From Sulfurospirillum sp036802865 (GTDB taxonomy: Bacteria; Campylobacterota; Campylobacteria; Campylobacterales; Sulfurospirillaceae), in contig NZ_DAIRVK010000003.1 of assembly GCF_036802865.1 (NCBI RefSeq), positions 186,001 through 250,000 on the forward strand: a stretch of DNA of 64,000 bases. The letters are read 5' to 3'. How positions within the stretch are numbered: the stretch's first letter is position 1; the number at the start of each line of letters is the position of its first letter. Shown one piece after another: positions 26,843 through 35,585 of the stretch. The position numbers were made by a program, and so were the translations under genes. Below the pieces are notes generated by a model. That model made no database searches. It was given only the letters and a program-made list of their open reading frames with translations, and was not told the DNA's origin.

Positions 26843-27697
26843 TCAAAGTTTTCGTAAGCATTGCGCTAAACTATCTTTCCAAAAAGGAATTTCAATATTA
26901 AAATTATTTTTGATTTTTGATTTATTTAATAATGAATAATGTGGTCTTTTTGCTGGAGTTGGATATTGAAAAGTTTCTATAGGATTGATTTTGCATTCAA
27001 GATTCATTATACTCATAATCTCTTTAGCAAAATCATACCAGCTACATACACCTTCATTTGAATAATGGAATACGGCTGTTTCATTTGTATTTATTTGAGG
27101 AACAATTTCCAATATGGTCTCTGCTAAATCATGTGCATACGTAGGTGAACCCACTTGATCATAAATAACTCCTAAGCTTTTTTTCTCTTTTCCTAATCTA
27201 AGCATTGTCTTAACAAAATTATTACCATAACTGCTATAAACCCAAGATGTCCTAATAATAATTGAATTTGGAACATTGAGCTTTTGTAAGGCCTTTTCTC
27301 CTGCTAATTTGGTAGATCCATAAACAGATTGGGGGCTAACATTATCTGTCTCAGTATAAGGCAAATAACTTTTACCATCAAAAACATAATCAGTAGACAG
27401 ATGAATTAATTTGATCATTTTTTCTTTAGCACAACTTGCCAAAAGATGTACTGCATAGTGATTTATTTTATCAGCATTAGCGATATCTGTTTCAGCTTTA
27501 TCAACAGCTGTATAAGCTGCACAATTGATAATAACATCAATACAATATGTTTCAAGATATTTTTTAATAGTTATCTCATCGGAAATATCAAAATTGGCTT
27601 TATCTGTGAAATAAAAATTATATGGATAGGTCTTTGAAATAGCTTTTAACTCACTTCCTACTTGTCCATTTGCTCCTGTTACTAAAATATTAAGCAT
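26843..27697 (-). CDS. rmlD: dTDP-4-dehydrorhamnose reductase
   Basis: The 284-residue SDR starts MLNILVTGANGQVGSELKAI, has the HLSTDYVFDG catalytic threonine region and YGSTKLAGEKAL with YxxxK, and the RTSWVYSSYGNNFVKTML segment typical of RmlD. It reduces dTDP-4-keto-rhamnose to dTDP-L-rhamnose. It overlaps rmlC by 8 bp. The next 130 bp downstream carry no gene and separate rmlCD from the sulfation block. rmlA next door is a pseudogene and rmlB is missing here, so its substrate must come from genes elsewhere or the pathway may be failing. Confidence 0.93.
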   Translation of the reverse strand: MLNILVTGANGQVGSELKAISKTYPYNFYFTDKANFDISDEITIKKYLETYCIDVIINCAAYTAVDKAETDIANADKINHYAVHLLASCAKEKMIKLIHLSTDYVFDGKSYLPYTETDNVSPQSVYGSTKLAGEKALQKLNVPNSIIIRTSWVYSSYGNNFVKTMLRLGKEKKSLGVIYDQVGSPTYAHDLAETILEIVPQINTNETAVFHYSNEGVCSWYDFAKEIMSIMNLECKINPIETFQYPTPAKRPHYSLLNKSKIKNNFNIEIPFWKDSLAQCLRKL

Positions 27698-28265
27698 AAT
27701 AATCTACATCATAGGAAAAAAGATCTTTTACCGCTAAAAGCTTCGGTTGATTTAAGTCTTTGGCAGAAAGACTTAAATCCTCATGCGGCATTTGCCAATT
27801 AATATTAAAACTAGGCTCATCAAATGCAATTCCACGGTCATATTCTGGGGCATAATAATTGTCTACTTTATATGTGAATGTACATGTATCACTCAAAACA
27901 ACAAAACCATGAAGGAACCCTCTTGGAATGAACATTTGACGTTTATTCTTTCCATTTAGCTCCACAGCCACATGTTTTCCAAAGGTGGGACTGCCTACCC
28001 TTATATCTACAGCAACATCTAGTACTCTACCATCAATCACGCGAACAAGTTTAGACTGGCTAAAGGGTGCTAATTGGTAGTGTAGTCCCCTTAAGACCCC
28101 GCGATGGCTTCTGGATTCATTGTCTTGACAAAAGTTTACTTTAAAACCTAAAAATTCTTCAAATTTGTCATGTCTATAAGTTTCTACAAAATAACCTCTC
28201 TCATCTCCATGTACTTTGGGGTCAATAATAATAACATCGGGTATGACTGCTCTTATAAAATTCAT
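27690..28265 (-). CDS. rmlC: dTDP-4-dehydrorhamnose 3,5-epimerase
   Basis: This 191-residue cupin has the RmlC hallmarks: VHGDERGYFVETYRHDKFEE, NFCQDNESRSHRGVLRGLH with the active-site His, and FIPRGFLHGFVVLSD, then YKVDNYYAPEYDRGI. It epimerises C3 and C5 of dTDP-4-keto-6-deoxyglucose. Length is normal. Upstream on the same strand is the remnant of rmlA, so rmlC was once inside a larger rml operon. Confidence 0.94.
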   Translation of the reverse strand: MNFIRAVIPDVIIIDPKVHGDERGYFVETYRHDKFEEFLGFKVNFCQDNESRSHRGVLRGLHYQLAPFSQSKLVRVIDGRVLDVAVDIRVGSPTFGKHVAVELNGKNKRQMFIPRGFLHGFVVLSDTCTFTYKVDNYYAPEYDRGIAFDEPSFNINWQMPHEDLSLSAKDLNQPKLLAVKDLFSYDVDYYA

Positions 28266-28276
28266 CTTAATGCTTT

Positions 28277-28985
28277 CCTTACATTGGCATGTATTATAAA
28301 GGTACTCAATATACTAGTTTTAACAGTAGTTTAGCGAGTTCTAAAGGTTTTATTTACTGATATAATCCTTTTCTTAAGCTATCTCTTCCAAACATGCCAC
28401 GTTAAGTCCTTGTCTATATTCAATGGTCTGCCTAAACATACTTATATCAAATAAGCTTTTGTTAATTTCCGTATCTAACCATACATATCCCTTGTCCAAT
28501 TAATTCAACCTTAAGATTTTTGTACGCAAGATAAGCTCGATTAACTGTCATGATTTTTAGTTCACATTTAGAGAATATTTTGTACGATTTTGACAACAGA
28601 ATATTTACGCTTAGGCTTTTTTTGTTTTTCTTCTATTCTGCTGACATTGCCCTCTTCTTCAACGTTTTAAACCAATTTTTTTCAAAGCTCTATAAGTCCT
28701 TGACCATAAAGAGAATATTGTCACCAACAATCAAACAGGCACACCATCATCTCCTATAAAATCAGTTCATAATATATAATGTTTACATCAGACTATCAGG
28801 ACTTAGCTGAACAACATAACTAAATTGTATTCCGAAATCTGCACTATCTCCTAAAAACTTTTTAGATCATGGTAAATCGTGTGGAGTATCAATGATCTAA
28901 AATCTTATAATATCATCTAACATAAATATCGAAAGTGGATAATAAATTATCAGTTTATCTGCAAATCTAGGCACTAATTACTTGG
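28277..28985 (-). pseudogene. rmlA: Decayed rmlA (glucose-1-phosphate thymidylyltransferase)
   Basis: Reading the minus strand in three frames recovers RmlA in order. SVAK-stop-LVPRFADKLIIYYPLSIFML matches the SKQLLPVYDKPMIYYPLS region; then IIDTPHDLP-stop-SKKFLGDSADFGIQFSY, CLIVGDNILF, VSRIEEKQKKPKRKYSV, KIMTVNRAYLAYKNLKVELI, and DKGYVWLDTEINKSLFDISM with FRQTIEYRQGLNVACLEEIA. Several nonsense codons and frameshifts separate these pieces, and the N-terminal nucleotide-binding GGxGTRL loop is gone. This explains the whole apparent gap between rmlC and galE. Coordinates are approximate. Confidence is high because eight segments are collinear with the known protein. Confidence 0.9.
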
Positions 28986-29041
28986 CCACGCTCTTTGTAA
29001 TACGTTAAAACCTTGTTTCACTTTTTTACTCTTCTCACTCA

Positions 29042-30043
29042 TCATACATAACCTTTTGGATTTTTTACTTGAAAATTCCACATATCTGTACACATAGCAT
29101 CTAAATTACGCTTAGCTTCCCAAGAAAGCATCTCTTTTGCTAAAGTAGGGTCTGAATAAAATTCTGCAATGTCTCCTGCACGTCTTGGCACAATCATATA
29201 AGATACATTTTTACCACAAGCTTTACTAAAAGCATGAATAACATCTAGTACACTATAGCCTTTTCCTGAACCAAGATTAATCGCTGTACATTGAGGTTTA
29301 TTTATTGTTTGTAGAGCTTTAACATGCCCAAGAGCAAGATCAACAACATGAATATAATCTCTTATTCCTGTACCATCTTTGGTGGGATAATTATCACCAA
29401 AAACGCTCACTTTTTCTCGTTTGCCAACAGCTACTTGGGCAATGTAAGGCATAAGATTATTGGGAGTTCCTTTGGGATCTTCGCCTATAAGCCCACTTTC
29501 ATGTGCACCAACGGGATTGAAATAACGAAGAATCATTATTCTCCAAGTTTGGTCACTTACATATAAATTGCGCAACATTTCTTCGATAACAAGTTTGGTT
29601 TGGGCATAAGGGTTGGTTGTTCGTAAAGGATGTTCTTCTGTAAAAGGTAAAAATTCTGGATCACCATAAACGGTAGCAGAAGAACTAAAAACAAGCTTCC
29701 TAACATGTAATTTTTGCATAACTCTTACTAAACACAGTGTTCCATATACATTAACATCATAATATTCTAAAGGTTTTTCAACCGATTCACCTACTGCTTT
29801 AAGACCTGCAAAATGAATAACGGCATCACATCCAAAAAGTGCTTTCTCAATTGCATCTTCATCTCGAATATCACCGTTTATAAACAAAATAGATTTACCA
29901 GTTATTTTTTCTATGCGTTTTAATACTTCAGGGGTACTGTTAGAAAAATTATCGAAAACGACAAGATCATAACCTACGTTAAGGAGTTCTACACATGTAT
30001 GGGAGCCTATATATCCTGCTCCACCTGTTACCAAAACTTTCAT
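29042..30043 (-). CDS. galE: UDP-glucose 4-epimerase
   Basis: About 333 residues from MKVLVTGGAGYIGSHTCVEL. The active-site region has KLVFSSSATVYG and NPYAQTKLVIEEML with YxxxK; VAVGKREKVSVFGDNYPTKD and GTGIRDYIHVVDLALGH are GalE hallmarks. It interconverts UDP-glucose and UDP-galactose for surface glycans. The frame extends 7 codons upstream, but ATG 30043 gives the standard N-terminus. It stands alone between two decayed stretches, so it probably has its own promoter in the AT-rich region upstream. Confidence 0.95.
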   Translation of the reverse strand: MKVLVTGGAGYIGSHTCVELLNVGYDLVVFDNFSNSTPEVLKRIEKITGKSILFINGDIRDEDAIEKALFGCDAVIHFAGLKAVGESVEKPLEYYDVNVYGTLCLVRVMQKLHVRKLVFSSSATVYGDPEFLPFTEEHPLRTTNPYAQTKLVIEEMLRNLYVSDQTWRIMILRYFNPVGAHESGLIGEDPKGTPNNLMPYIAQVAVGKREKVSVFGDNYPTKDGTGIRDYIHVVDLALGHVKALQTINKPQCTAINLGSGKGYSVLDVIHAFSKACGKNVSYMIVPRRAGDIAEFYSDPTLAKEMLSWEAKRNLDAMCTDMWNFQVKNPKGYV

Positions 30044-30421
30044 ACAGTTCTCTTTCTTCCTCAAAATACTTACATGTTTGACAAATTTACAATAAATATT
30101 TCTTACATTAATATTGAATAAATTATAACTGACTATTACTTTATTGTTAGTTAATCTCCCTCTCCACTATTGAATGAGAAATTACTCAAATCTTTATAAA
30201 TATATTACTAACAATCTATAAACTATCTTAATATTTTTCAATCAAAACGTTTTAATTTATAAAAATATTTAGTATTTTTCCAAGTATGCCTCATAATGTA
30301 CTTCCCAAAAAGCACATTATGAAAAAAATTTCGATGGTACACAGAAGAGGCCTACTCCAAAACTGATCTGTCAACACAAAATGATACACGGGTACAAATA
30401 TGTCTAAGTACTCATGTGGTT
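30044..30421. other. AT-rich intergenic stretch upstream of galE
   Basis: No supportable gene. The sequence is very AT-rich and should hold the galE promoter. It contains a small inverted repeat (CATAATGT near 30291 and ACATTATG near 30314). The part nearest 30421 probably derives from the end of the broken IS3-type element, but I cannot define its terminal repeat. Confidence 0.5.
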
Positions 30422-30458
30422 TTTGTAATAGTTTATTTTCAAAATAAACTATTACAAA
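30422..30458. repeat. Perfect 18-bp inverted repeat with 1-nt loop
   Basis: TTTGTAATAGTTTATTTT at 30422-30439 is the exact reverse complement of 30441-30458, separated by a single C. It lies about 15 bp beyond the 3' end of the IS3 transposase remnant. It could be a cruciform-prone site, an element end, or a bidirectional terminator; no long T tract follows on either strand. Confidence 0.85.
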
Positions 30459-30473
30459 TGACCATTACTAAAG

Positions 30474-30712
30474 GGGTAACCTCTCTCTATTATAAAACAC
30501 TTCAATATATGCAAATATAGTTTGATTTGCTTGACTCCTCGTTTTAATTTTTATGGTGTGTCAGTTCTGTTTTTAATGAATGACAAGAACTTTCTACAAG
30601 AGTATTATCATAACAATTTCCCTTAGCACTACTCATACTTTAAACGATACCATACTCTTTAAGCAGAGATTTATGAGTATCGGAAGCATATTGACTGCCA
30701 CGATACCAGATT
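30474..30712 (-). pseudogene. IS3-family transposase (OrfB) C-terminal remnant
   Basis: The minus strand reads WYRGSQYASDTHKSLLKEYG then IV-stop-SMSSAKGNCYDNTLVE and SSCHSLKTELTHHKN. After a frame change it continues KTRSQANQTIFAYIEVFYNR and ERLP. These match the DDE domain end of IS3-type OrfB (HSDRGSQYAS..., GNCxDN..xES, ..SLKTEL.., YIEVFYNRxRLH). The catalytic Asp of DRGSQY is replaced (WYRGSQY), and there is an in-frame stop and a frameshift, so it is dead. The upstream part of the element is missing. Confidence 0.88.
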
Positions 30713-30758
30713 ATGTTTTAATATTTTACAAACAAATTCACAATCTAATAAATTTTAC

Positions 30759-32528
30759 TTAATGTTTAATCACACCAAGATCTACACATGAAATATGTTT
30801 AGGAGAGGCTTTAGCACTTTTTTTCAGCACGCCAAAGATTTCATTGAGTTCATTATCGTCAAAGTCATGTTGGTAACCAAAGCCATGGCAAATGACTGCT
30901 GCGCTTACTGTCATCAAAGGGAAAGGCTGTATAACGCCATCACGATTTTTAGCCATGATGTAGCCCGAACTGAGCCCTTGCTCGCAATAAAAACTCTTGA
31001 TGTCTTCTGAGAATTTGGTGACAATCTCTAAAACAATGTCATACACCTTCTCAAATGTATCGTCCTCTTTGAGGCTCCATCCTAAGAAAAAATCATCCCC
31101 ACCAACATGTCCAACCAAACACTCATCAAACCCTACAGAGCTTTTAAGAATGTCCGCAAAAAGGGTAATGGCACGATCACCCTTTCGAAACCCATAGTAG
31201 TCATTAAACGGCTTAAAATTGTCAAAATCAAAGTACGCCATCATCACTTTTTCTTTTGAGTCCATTGCATTGGCTACAAACTCGTTGATAATGCGGTTAC
31301 CTGAAAGACCAGTGAGAGGATTTTGATCTTTGGCATCGACAATATTTTTCTCATTGATAATTTCTAAAAGCACTTTAGAACTAAGATAACCAACATATTT
31401 TTCATTTTCGGTAATCATAATGGCATCGTTGTCATCATCAAACGCGTAAATTTTTAAAATCTTTTCTATGGGATCGTTAATGTCCGCACGACCACAATGC
31501 GAAATGATATTTTTAAGACTCCCTTGTGTAATATTTGAGAGTAAGGCTTTGCCATAGTTAGAATAAATATACGCCTTAATATCGCCATCTTTGATAATAC
31601 CAAGCGGTGTCATATCGCGCGCTAAAACAGGTACAAAATGCGTTTTTTTATCGCTTTTTAGCACATCATAGACTTCATTGATATGCGAATCAACAAAAAC
31701 AGTATGGCTTCTTTGAAGGTATTTATCGATGTTGGAAATTTTACCACTTTTGCGTTTGTCATTTTGAGAAACCAATTTGAGGTGTTCATAACTGCTCATT
31801 ATTTCAGTCACATCAAGGGTTGGTCTTTGAACAAAATAACCTTGCACCATATTGCAGCCCAGTTTCTTACACTCAATATACTCCTCTTCGCATTCCACAC
31901 CTTCCGCAATCGTAAAAATCCCCATCGCTTGAGCGATCTGAACAATAGAGCTGACAAAAAGGCGTTTCTTTTTACTAAGGTGTATTTCACTGATGAAAAA
32001 GCGATCAATCTTGATGAAATTAGGATCTGCATTAAAAAGCATCTGAAGCCCTGAAAAACCGACACCAAAGTCATCGATTGCCATCTTATAGCCTTGTTGC
32101 TTGTAAAGATTAAGAACAAGCTTATCCACACCAGCATACATACCAACTTGATGCTTCTCGGAGAGTTCAAAACAGATATTGGAAGTATCCATTTCATACG
32201 TTGAAAGAAGCTCACAGGTATAGCCTGTCTTAAAATCAGGCATCATCGTAATACGATTATCAAGGTTGTAAAAGAGTTTAGTGTGTTTAGAAAAAGGTAG
32301 AAGTGAGAATTTATGAATCGCTTTTTCACGCAGTTTAACATCAATTTGATAGAGTGTTTTTTCGCTATATGCCGAATCAAAAATACAATCAATCGTAGTA
32401 AATCCAGCAGATTCATAGTTACGAATTAACGCTTCAACGGCATAAAGTTTTCCGGTGTAAATATTGACAATAGGTTGAAAGGCAAAGTCTGCCACTTCAA
32501 TAAGTTTTTGCCACTTTTCGTTTAACAT
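30759..32528 (-). CDS. EAL - CBS - GGDEF cyclic-di-GMP signalling protein
   Basis: About 589 residues from MLNEKWQKLIEVADFAFQPI. The EAL domain (about 1-240) keeps LYAVEALIRN, FELSEKH, AIDDFGVGFSGL, FIKIDRFFI and AEGVECEEEYIECKKLGC. A CBS-like pair (about 265-405) has HFVPVLARDMTPLGIIKDGD and YVGYLSSKVLLEI. The C-terminal GGDEF domain (about 415-575) starts DQNPLTGLSGNRIINEF and has VGHVGGDDFFLG; the fourth position of GGDEF is D rather than E. No membrane helices are seen. The CBS pair may bind an adenine nucleotide. A longer start at 32564 lies inside a hairpin; see that entry. Confidence 0.88.
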   Translation of the reverse strand: MLNEKWQKLIEVADFAFQPIVNIYTGKLYAVEALIRNYESAGFTTIDCIFDSAYSEKTLYQIDVKLREKAIHKFSLLPFSKHTKLFYNLDNRITMMPDFKTGYTCELLSTYEMDTSNICFELSEKHQVGMYAGVDKLVLNLYKQQGYKMAIDDFGVGFSGLQMLFNADPNFIKIDRFFISEIHLSKKKRLFVSSIVQIAQAMGIFTIAEGVECEEEYIECKKLGCNMVQGYFVQRPTLDVTEIMSSYEHLKLVSQNDKRKSGKISNIDKYLQRSHTVFVDSHINEVYDVLKSDKKTHFVPVLARDMTPLGIIKDGDIKAYIYSNYGKALLSNITQGSLKNIISHCGRADINDPIEKILKIYAFDDDNDAIMITENEKYVGYLSSKVLLEIINEKNIVDAKDQNPLTGLSGNRIINEFVANAMDSKEKVMMAYFDFDNFKPFNDYYGFRKGDRAITLFADILKSSVGFDECLVGHVGGDDFFLGWSLKEDDTFEKVYDIVLEIVTKFSEDIKSFYCEQGLSSGYIMAKNRDGVIQPFPLMTVSAAVICHGFGYQHDFDDNELNEIFGVLKKSAKASPKHISCVDLGVIKH

Positions 32529-32529
32529 T

Positions 32530-32568
32530 GAGTATGATTCCTTCATTGGAAATGAAGGAATCATACTC
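32530..32568 (-). promoter_or_regulatory. Perfect 18-bp hairpin covering the ribosome site of the EAL-GGDEF gene
   Basis: GAGTATGATTCCTTCATT at 32530-32547 pairs exactly with 32551-32568 across a 3-nt loop. In the mRNA the second arm contains AAGGA (32543-32539), about 10 nt before the ATG at 32528, so the only good ribosome site for that start is within the stem. There is no T tract, so it is not a standard terminator. It could act as a translation switch or thermosensor, or protect the 3' end of the upstream lipoprotein message. Confidence 0.8.
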
Positions 32569-32602
32569 TCACACGATTACTAAACCATTACAGTTAAAGA
32601 GT

Positions 32603-33199
32603 TTAGTCGCAGTTCTCCACGCAGATTTTATGTGGTATCACTTGACCGCCACAGCCTACAAAACAGTTGTCATAGCTTTGTTCACATCCACAATTGGTGG
32701 TACAAAAGCTTTGTTGATTGACTAAGATTTGCTCAAATGTCGGTCTTGCAGGAACCCACGGTTCACGAGGACGATCATGGCTTAAGCGCTTCATATAACG
32801 TTGTAACTCATCACGTTTTTGACAGGCATACGCATCTCTGTTTCGCTCACACTGACTTTGATAATGGCTAAGATCACGACTGTAATCGTAATAGTCTCTC
32901 TGCCAATTGCGCAATTCATGCTCATACTGCATCGCATCCATTCGGTAACGGCTATATGCTATTTCATATGCCCGTTGTTCTTCTACCTCAACAGCTTTAG
33001 CTTTAGCATACGCATCATCAAGGCAATATTGATAATTTTGTTGGCATAGATTTTGACACCCTTGCCTGATACTCGAACATTTATTAAGGCATGACTGCGA
33101 CGCAGACGAAGCAGGAGGGATGTACTGATTTTTAATCATATATCGGGGTCCACATCCAACAAAGAACAGTGCGATAAATACCCAAAGAAAATGGTGCAT
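32603..33199 (-). CDS. Cys-rich lipoprotein of unknown function
   Basis: About 198 residues starting MHHFLWVFIALFFVGCGPRY: a signal peptide ending in a lipobox-like FVGC, so an envelope lipoprotein. The mature part has two cysteine-rich ends (SCLNKCSSIRQGCQNLCQQN and SFCTTNCGCEQSYDNCFVGC) around a Tyr/Arg-rich helical centre with many aromatic residues (YDYSRDLSHYQSQ). The even number and CxxxC spacing of cysteines suggest disulfides or metal binding. The ATG at 33199 has GAGG about 4-5 nt upstream; a longer frame is less likely. I do not recognise a named family. Confidence 0.75.
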   Translation of the reverse strand: MHHFLWVFIALFFVGCGPRYMIKNQYIPPASSASQSCLNKCSSIRQGCQNLCQQNYQYCLDDAYAKAKAVEVEEQRAYEIAYSRYRMDAMQYEHELRNWQRDYYDYSRDLSHYQSQCERNRDAYACQKRDELQRYMKRLSHDRPREPWVPARPTFEQILVNQQSFCTTNCGCEQSYDNCFVGCGGQVIPHKICVENCD

Positions 33200-33299
33200 A
33201 GAGCCTCTTTTATAAGTTTTCACGTATTATAGAATAAAATTACAAAGTTTATTTAAAATATTAAGGTTGTATACATCATCAAAACCTAAGACCTTACGT

Positions 33300-33992
33300 T
33301 CAGCGCTCTTTTCGTGTCACATACATGAGGTAGAGAATATTGCTCATAGCACCACTGCTCAAAATCATCGCCATTACTACGATTTGATAGCGGACGGCAA
33401 TGAGAGGATCAACACCTGAGAGTATCTGTCCTGTCATCATGCCAGGTAATGAGACAAAGCCAACGGCTAAGAAAGAGTTGATTTGAGGAATCATAGAAGC
33501 CTTAAAAGCGATGGCTCTGGCTTTTTCACTGTCATGGTTTTCTCGCTCTTTCTCGTAACGCTCTGCACAAAGAGAGATCGCATTCATGGCATTCGCATAA
33601 ATCATACCAGCAAGAGGAATCACAAAACGAGGCGCTAGTGGGTTTTCAAGATCCAAAACACCCCACAAGACAAGTGCAAGATTAAACGTTCCGCCAAGAG
33701 CAATGGCTCCTAAAATGACAAAATACGTCTGTATATCTTTATTGCGGATATTGCGTCTGGCAATCAATGAAGCAGTGGTTACCATCACGACAACAAGCAG
33801 AGCCAAAAGCCAGAGCGCATTTGTATTAAACAGCGACGTTAAGACATACCCTATAACAATGAGCTGTATGCTCATACGAAGGGTTGCAAGCGCTATTTCT
33901 GTTTTTTTACCCACCCAAATATAATAATAAAAAGCAACTAATATAAGAGGAGGAAGCATATAAAGGAGATTGAGAAGAGAAATGCTCTGCAT
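33300..33992 (-). CDS. fetB: FetB/UPF0014-family ABC permease
   Basis: The 230-residue protein has about six to seven membrane helices and the UPF0014 pattern: ALATLRMSIQLIVIGYVL, TTASLIARRNIR, IPLAGMIYANAMNAISLCAE and FVSLPGMMTGQILSGVDPL. The best-studied member is E. coli FetB, an iron exporter permease that works with ATPase FetA. No FetA-like ATPase is adjacent here, so the partner is elsewhere or another ATPase serves it. Start ATG 33992 has GAAGG 6 nt upstream, within the T-rich end of the pycA terminator. Confidence 0.87.
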   Translation of the reverse strand: MQSISLLNLLYMLPPLILVAFYYYIWVGKKTEIALATLRMSIQLIVIGYVLTSLFNTNALWLLALLVVVMVTTASLIARRNIRNKDIQTYFVILGAIALGGTFNLALVLWGVLDLENPLAPRFVIPLAGMIYANAMNAISLCAERYEKERENHDSEKARAIAFKASMIPQINSFLAVGFVSLPGMMTGQILSGVDPLIAVRYQIVVMAMILSSGAMSNILYLMYVTRKER

Positions 33993-34010
33993 AGTGTACC
34001 TTCAAAAAGA

Positions 34011-34037
34011 AAGAGGTATGCATAAAGCATACCTCTT
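34011..34037 (-). terminator. Rho-independent terminator downstream of pycA
   Basis: Perfect 11-bp stem (AAGAGGTATGC at 34011-34021 with 34027-34037), 5-nt loop, followed on the minus strand by TCTTTTTG. It begins 12 bp past the pycA stop. Confidence 0.85.
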
Positions 34038-34048
34038 AAACGCTGTAG

Positions 34049-35494
34049 TTATTTGCCTTGGTTTTTAAGTGCCGCAACAATCGCAGCAATGTGCTCATGT
34101 TTGGTCTCATCTTCTTCAATATCAAGGATTGCGTCAAGCGTAAATGTAGGAAGTTTTTTATCTAAATAGGTCGTGTTAAAGATACCATTTTTAAAATCTT
34201 CATCACGGACAATTTGACGGTGCAATGGAATATTGGTAGGAATACCAGAGATAAGAAATTCATCTAAAGCACGTCTGGCTTTTCGTACAACACCCTCCCA
34301 ATCAAGTCCCACAATAATCAATTTACCAATCATTGAATCATAATTAGTAGGCACAACATAGTCTTTGAAGCCAATTGCATCAAGTCTTACACCAGGGCCA
34401 CCAGGAGAAAGATACGTTGTAATGCGACCAGAAGATGGAATAAAGCCATTTTTAGGGTCTTCTGCATTGATTCTAAATTCAATCGCATAACCTCTAAATT
34501 TGATGTCTTCTTGCATCACAGACAGCGGTTCACCCTCTGCTATACGAATCATACTTTGAACAATATCCATACCGGTAATCGCTTCGGTAATGGTATGTTC
34601 TACTTGAACTCTGGTATTCATCTCGATAAAGAAGAAATTGTCATCTTCATCAACAAGGTATTCAACCGTTCCAACGCTCTCATAGCCTAATTTAAACATC
34701 GCTTTTTTAGAAGCTCTGAGTAGCTCATTGCGCACTTTTGGGTTGAGTCTAGGGCTTGGTGCGATTTCAACCACTTTTTGGTGACGTCTTTGAATCGAAC
34801 AGTCACGCTCACTTAAGTGAATGACGTTACCGTATTTGTCTGCCATGACTTGAACTTCAATATGACGAGGATTTTGAACATATTTTTCAATAAACGCATC
34901 CCCACGTCCGAAAAATCGTTCAGCTTCTTTTGTTGCCGCTTCAAACATCGCAACAAACTCTTCCTCTTTTTTGACAATTCGCATACCTTTTCCACCACCA
35001 CCAAACGCTGCTTTGATGATAACAGGAAAGCCAATCTCACGTGCCACCTTAATCGCTGCATCCATTTCCAAAATTGGCTGATCGGTACCACCAAGAACAG
35101 GTACACCTACAGCTTTCATTGCTATTTTTGATGCCATTTTGTCACCAAAAAGCGCAATGTGATCAGGTTTTGGACCAATAAAAATGATGTCATGGTCAAT
35201 ACAATACTGAGCAAAATCAGCATTCTCTGACAAGAAGCCATATCCTGGATGAATCGCGTCTGCACCAACCTCTTTGGCAAGTGCTACGATATTTTTATAA
35301 TCCAAATAGACTTGAATAGGATCACCTTTAAGCAGATAGCTCTCATCTGCTTTACGGACCCAAACACCATTCGCATCAATGGTTGAAAAAACACAAACAC
35401 TCTTAATCTCCAACTCTTTACATGCTCTAATGATCCTAAGCGCGATTTCACCGCGATTGGCGATCAATACCTTTGTGATTTTTCGTGCGTACAC
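34049..35494 (-). CDS. pycA: Biotin carboxylase subunit (pyruvate carboxylase subunit A or AccC)
   Basis: The 481-residue protein shows a complete biotin carboxylase: KVLIANRGEIALRIIRACKE, HPGYGFLSENADFAQYC, the ATP-grasp Gly loop AAFGGGGKGMRIV, ERDCSIQRRHQKVVEIAPSP, FFIEMNTRVQVEHTITE and RINAEDPKNGF. It carboxylates biotin with ATP and bicarbonate. Length and a 30-residue C-terminal tail fit the two-subunit pyruvate carboxylase of Campylobacter (PycA) better than the shorter AccC of about 445 residues. The partner subunit with biotin is not next to it. I favour PycA but AccC is not excluded. Confidence 0.85.
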   Translation of the reverse strand: MYARKITKVLIANRGEIALRIIRACKELEIKSVCVFSTIDANGVWVRKADESYLLKGDPIQVYLDYKNIVALAKEVGADAIHPGYGFLSENADFAQYCIDHDIIFIGPKPDHIALFGDKMASKIAMKAVGVPVLGGTDQPILEMDAAIKVAREIGFPVIIKAAFGGGGKGMRIVKKEEEFVAMFEAATKEAERFFGRGDAFIEKYVQNPRHIEVQVMADKYGNVIHLSERDCSIQRRHQKVVEIAPSPRLNPKVRNELLRASKKAMFKLGYESVGTVEYLVDEDDNFFFIEMNTRVQVEHTITEAITGMDIVQSMIRIAEGEPLSVMQEDIKFRGYAIEFRINAEDPKNGFIPSSGRITTYLSPGGPGVRLDAIGFKDYVVPTNYDSMIGKLIIVGLDWEGVVRKARRALDEFLISGIPTNIPLHRQIVRDEDFKNGIFNTTYLDKKLPTFTLDAILDIEEDETKHEHIAAIVAALKNQGK

Positions 35495-35585
35495 TTGACA
35501 ACTCCCACTACAAAATTGAGCATAAATTATAGCACTAAAATATTAAATTAACCTCGGCATTCTATACATAATTTTGACATAACTC

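Noticed and set aside
28550..28759. A 69-codon plus-strand gene in the rmlC-galE gap
   Set aside because: It is the complement of the rmlA pseudogene, which explains the segment much better.
30580..30762. A 60-codon plus-strand gene upstream of the EAL-GGDEF 3' end
   Set aside because: It is antisense to the IS3 transposase remnant and has no ribosome site.
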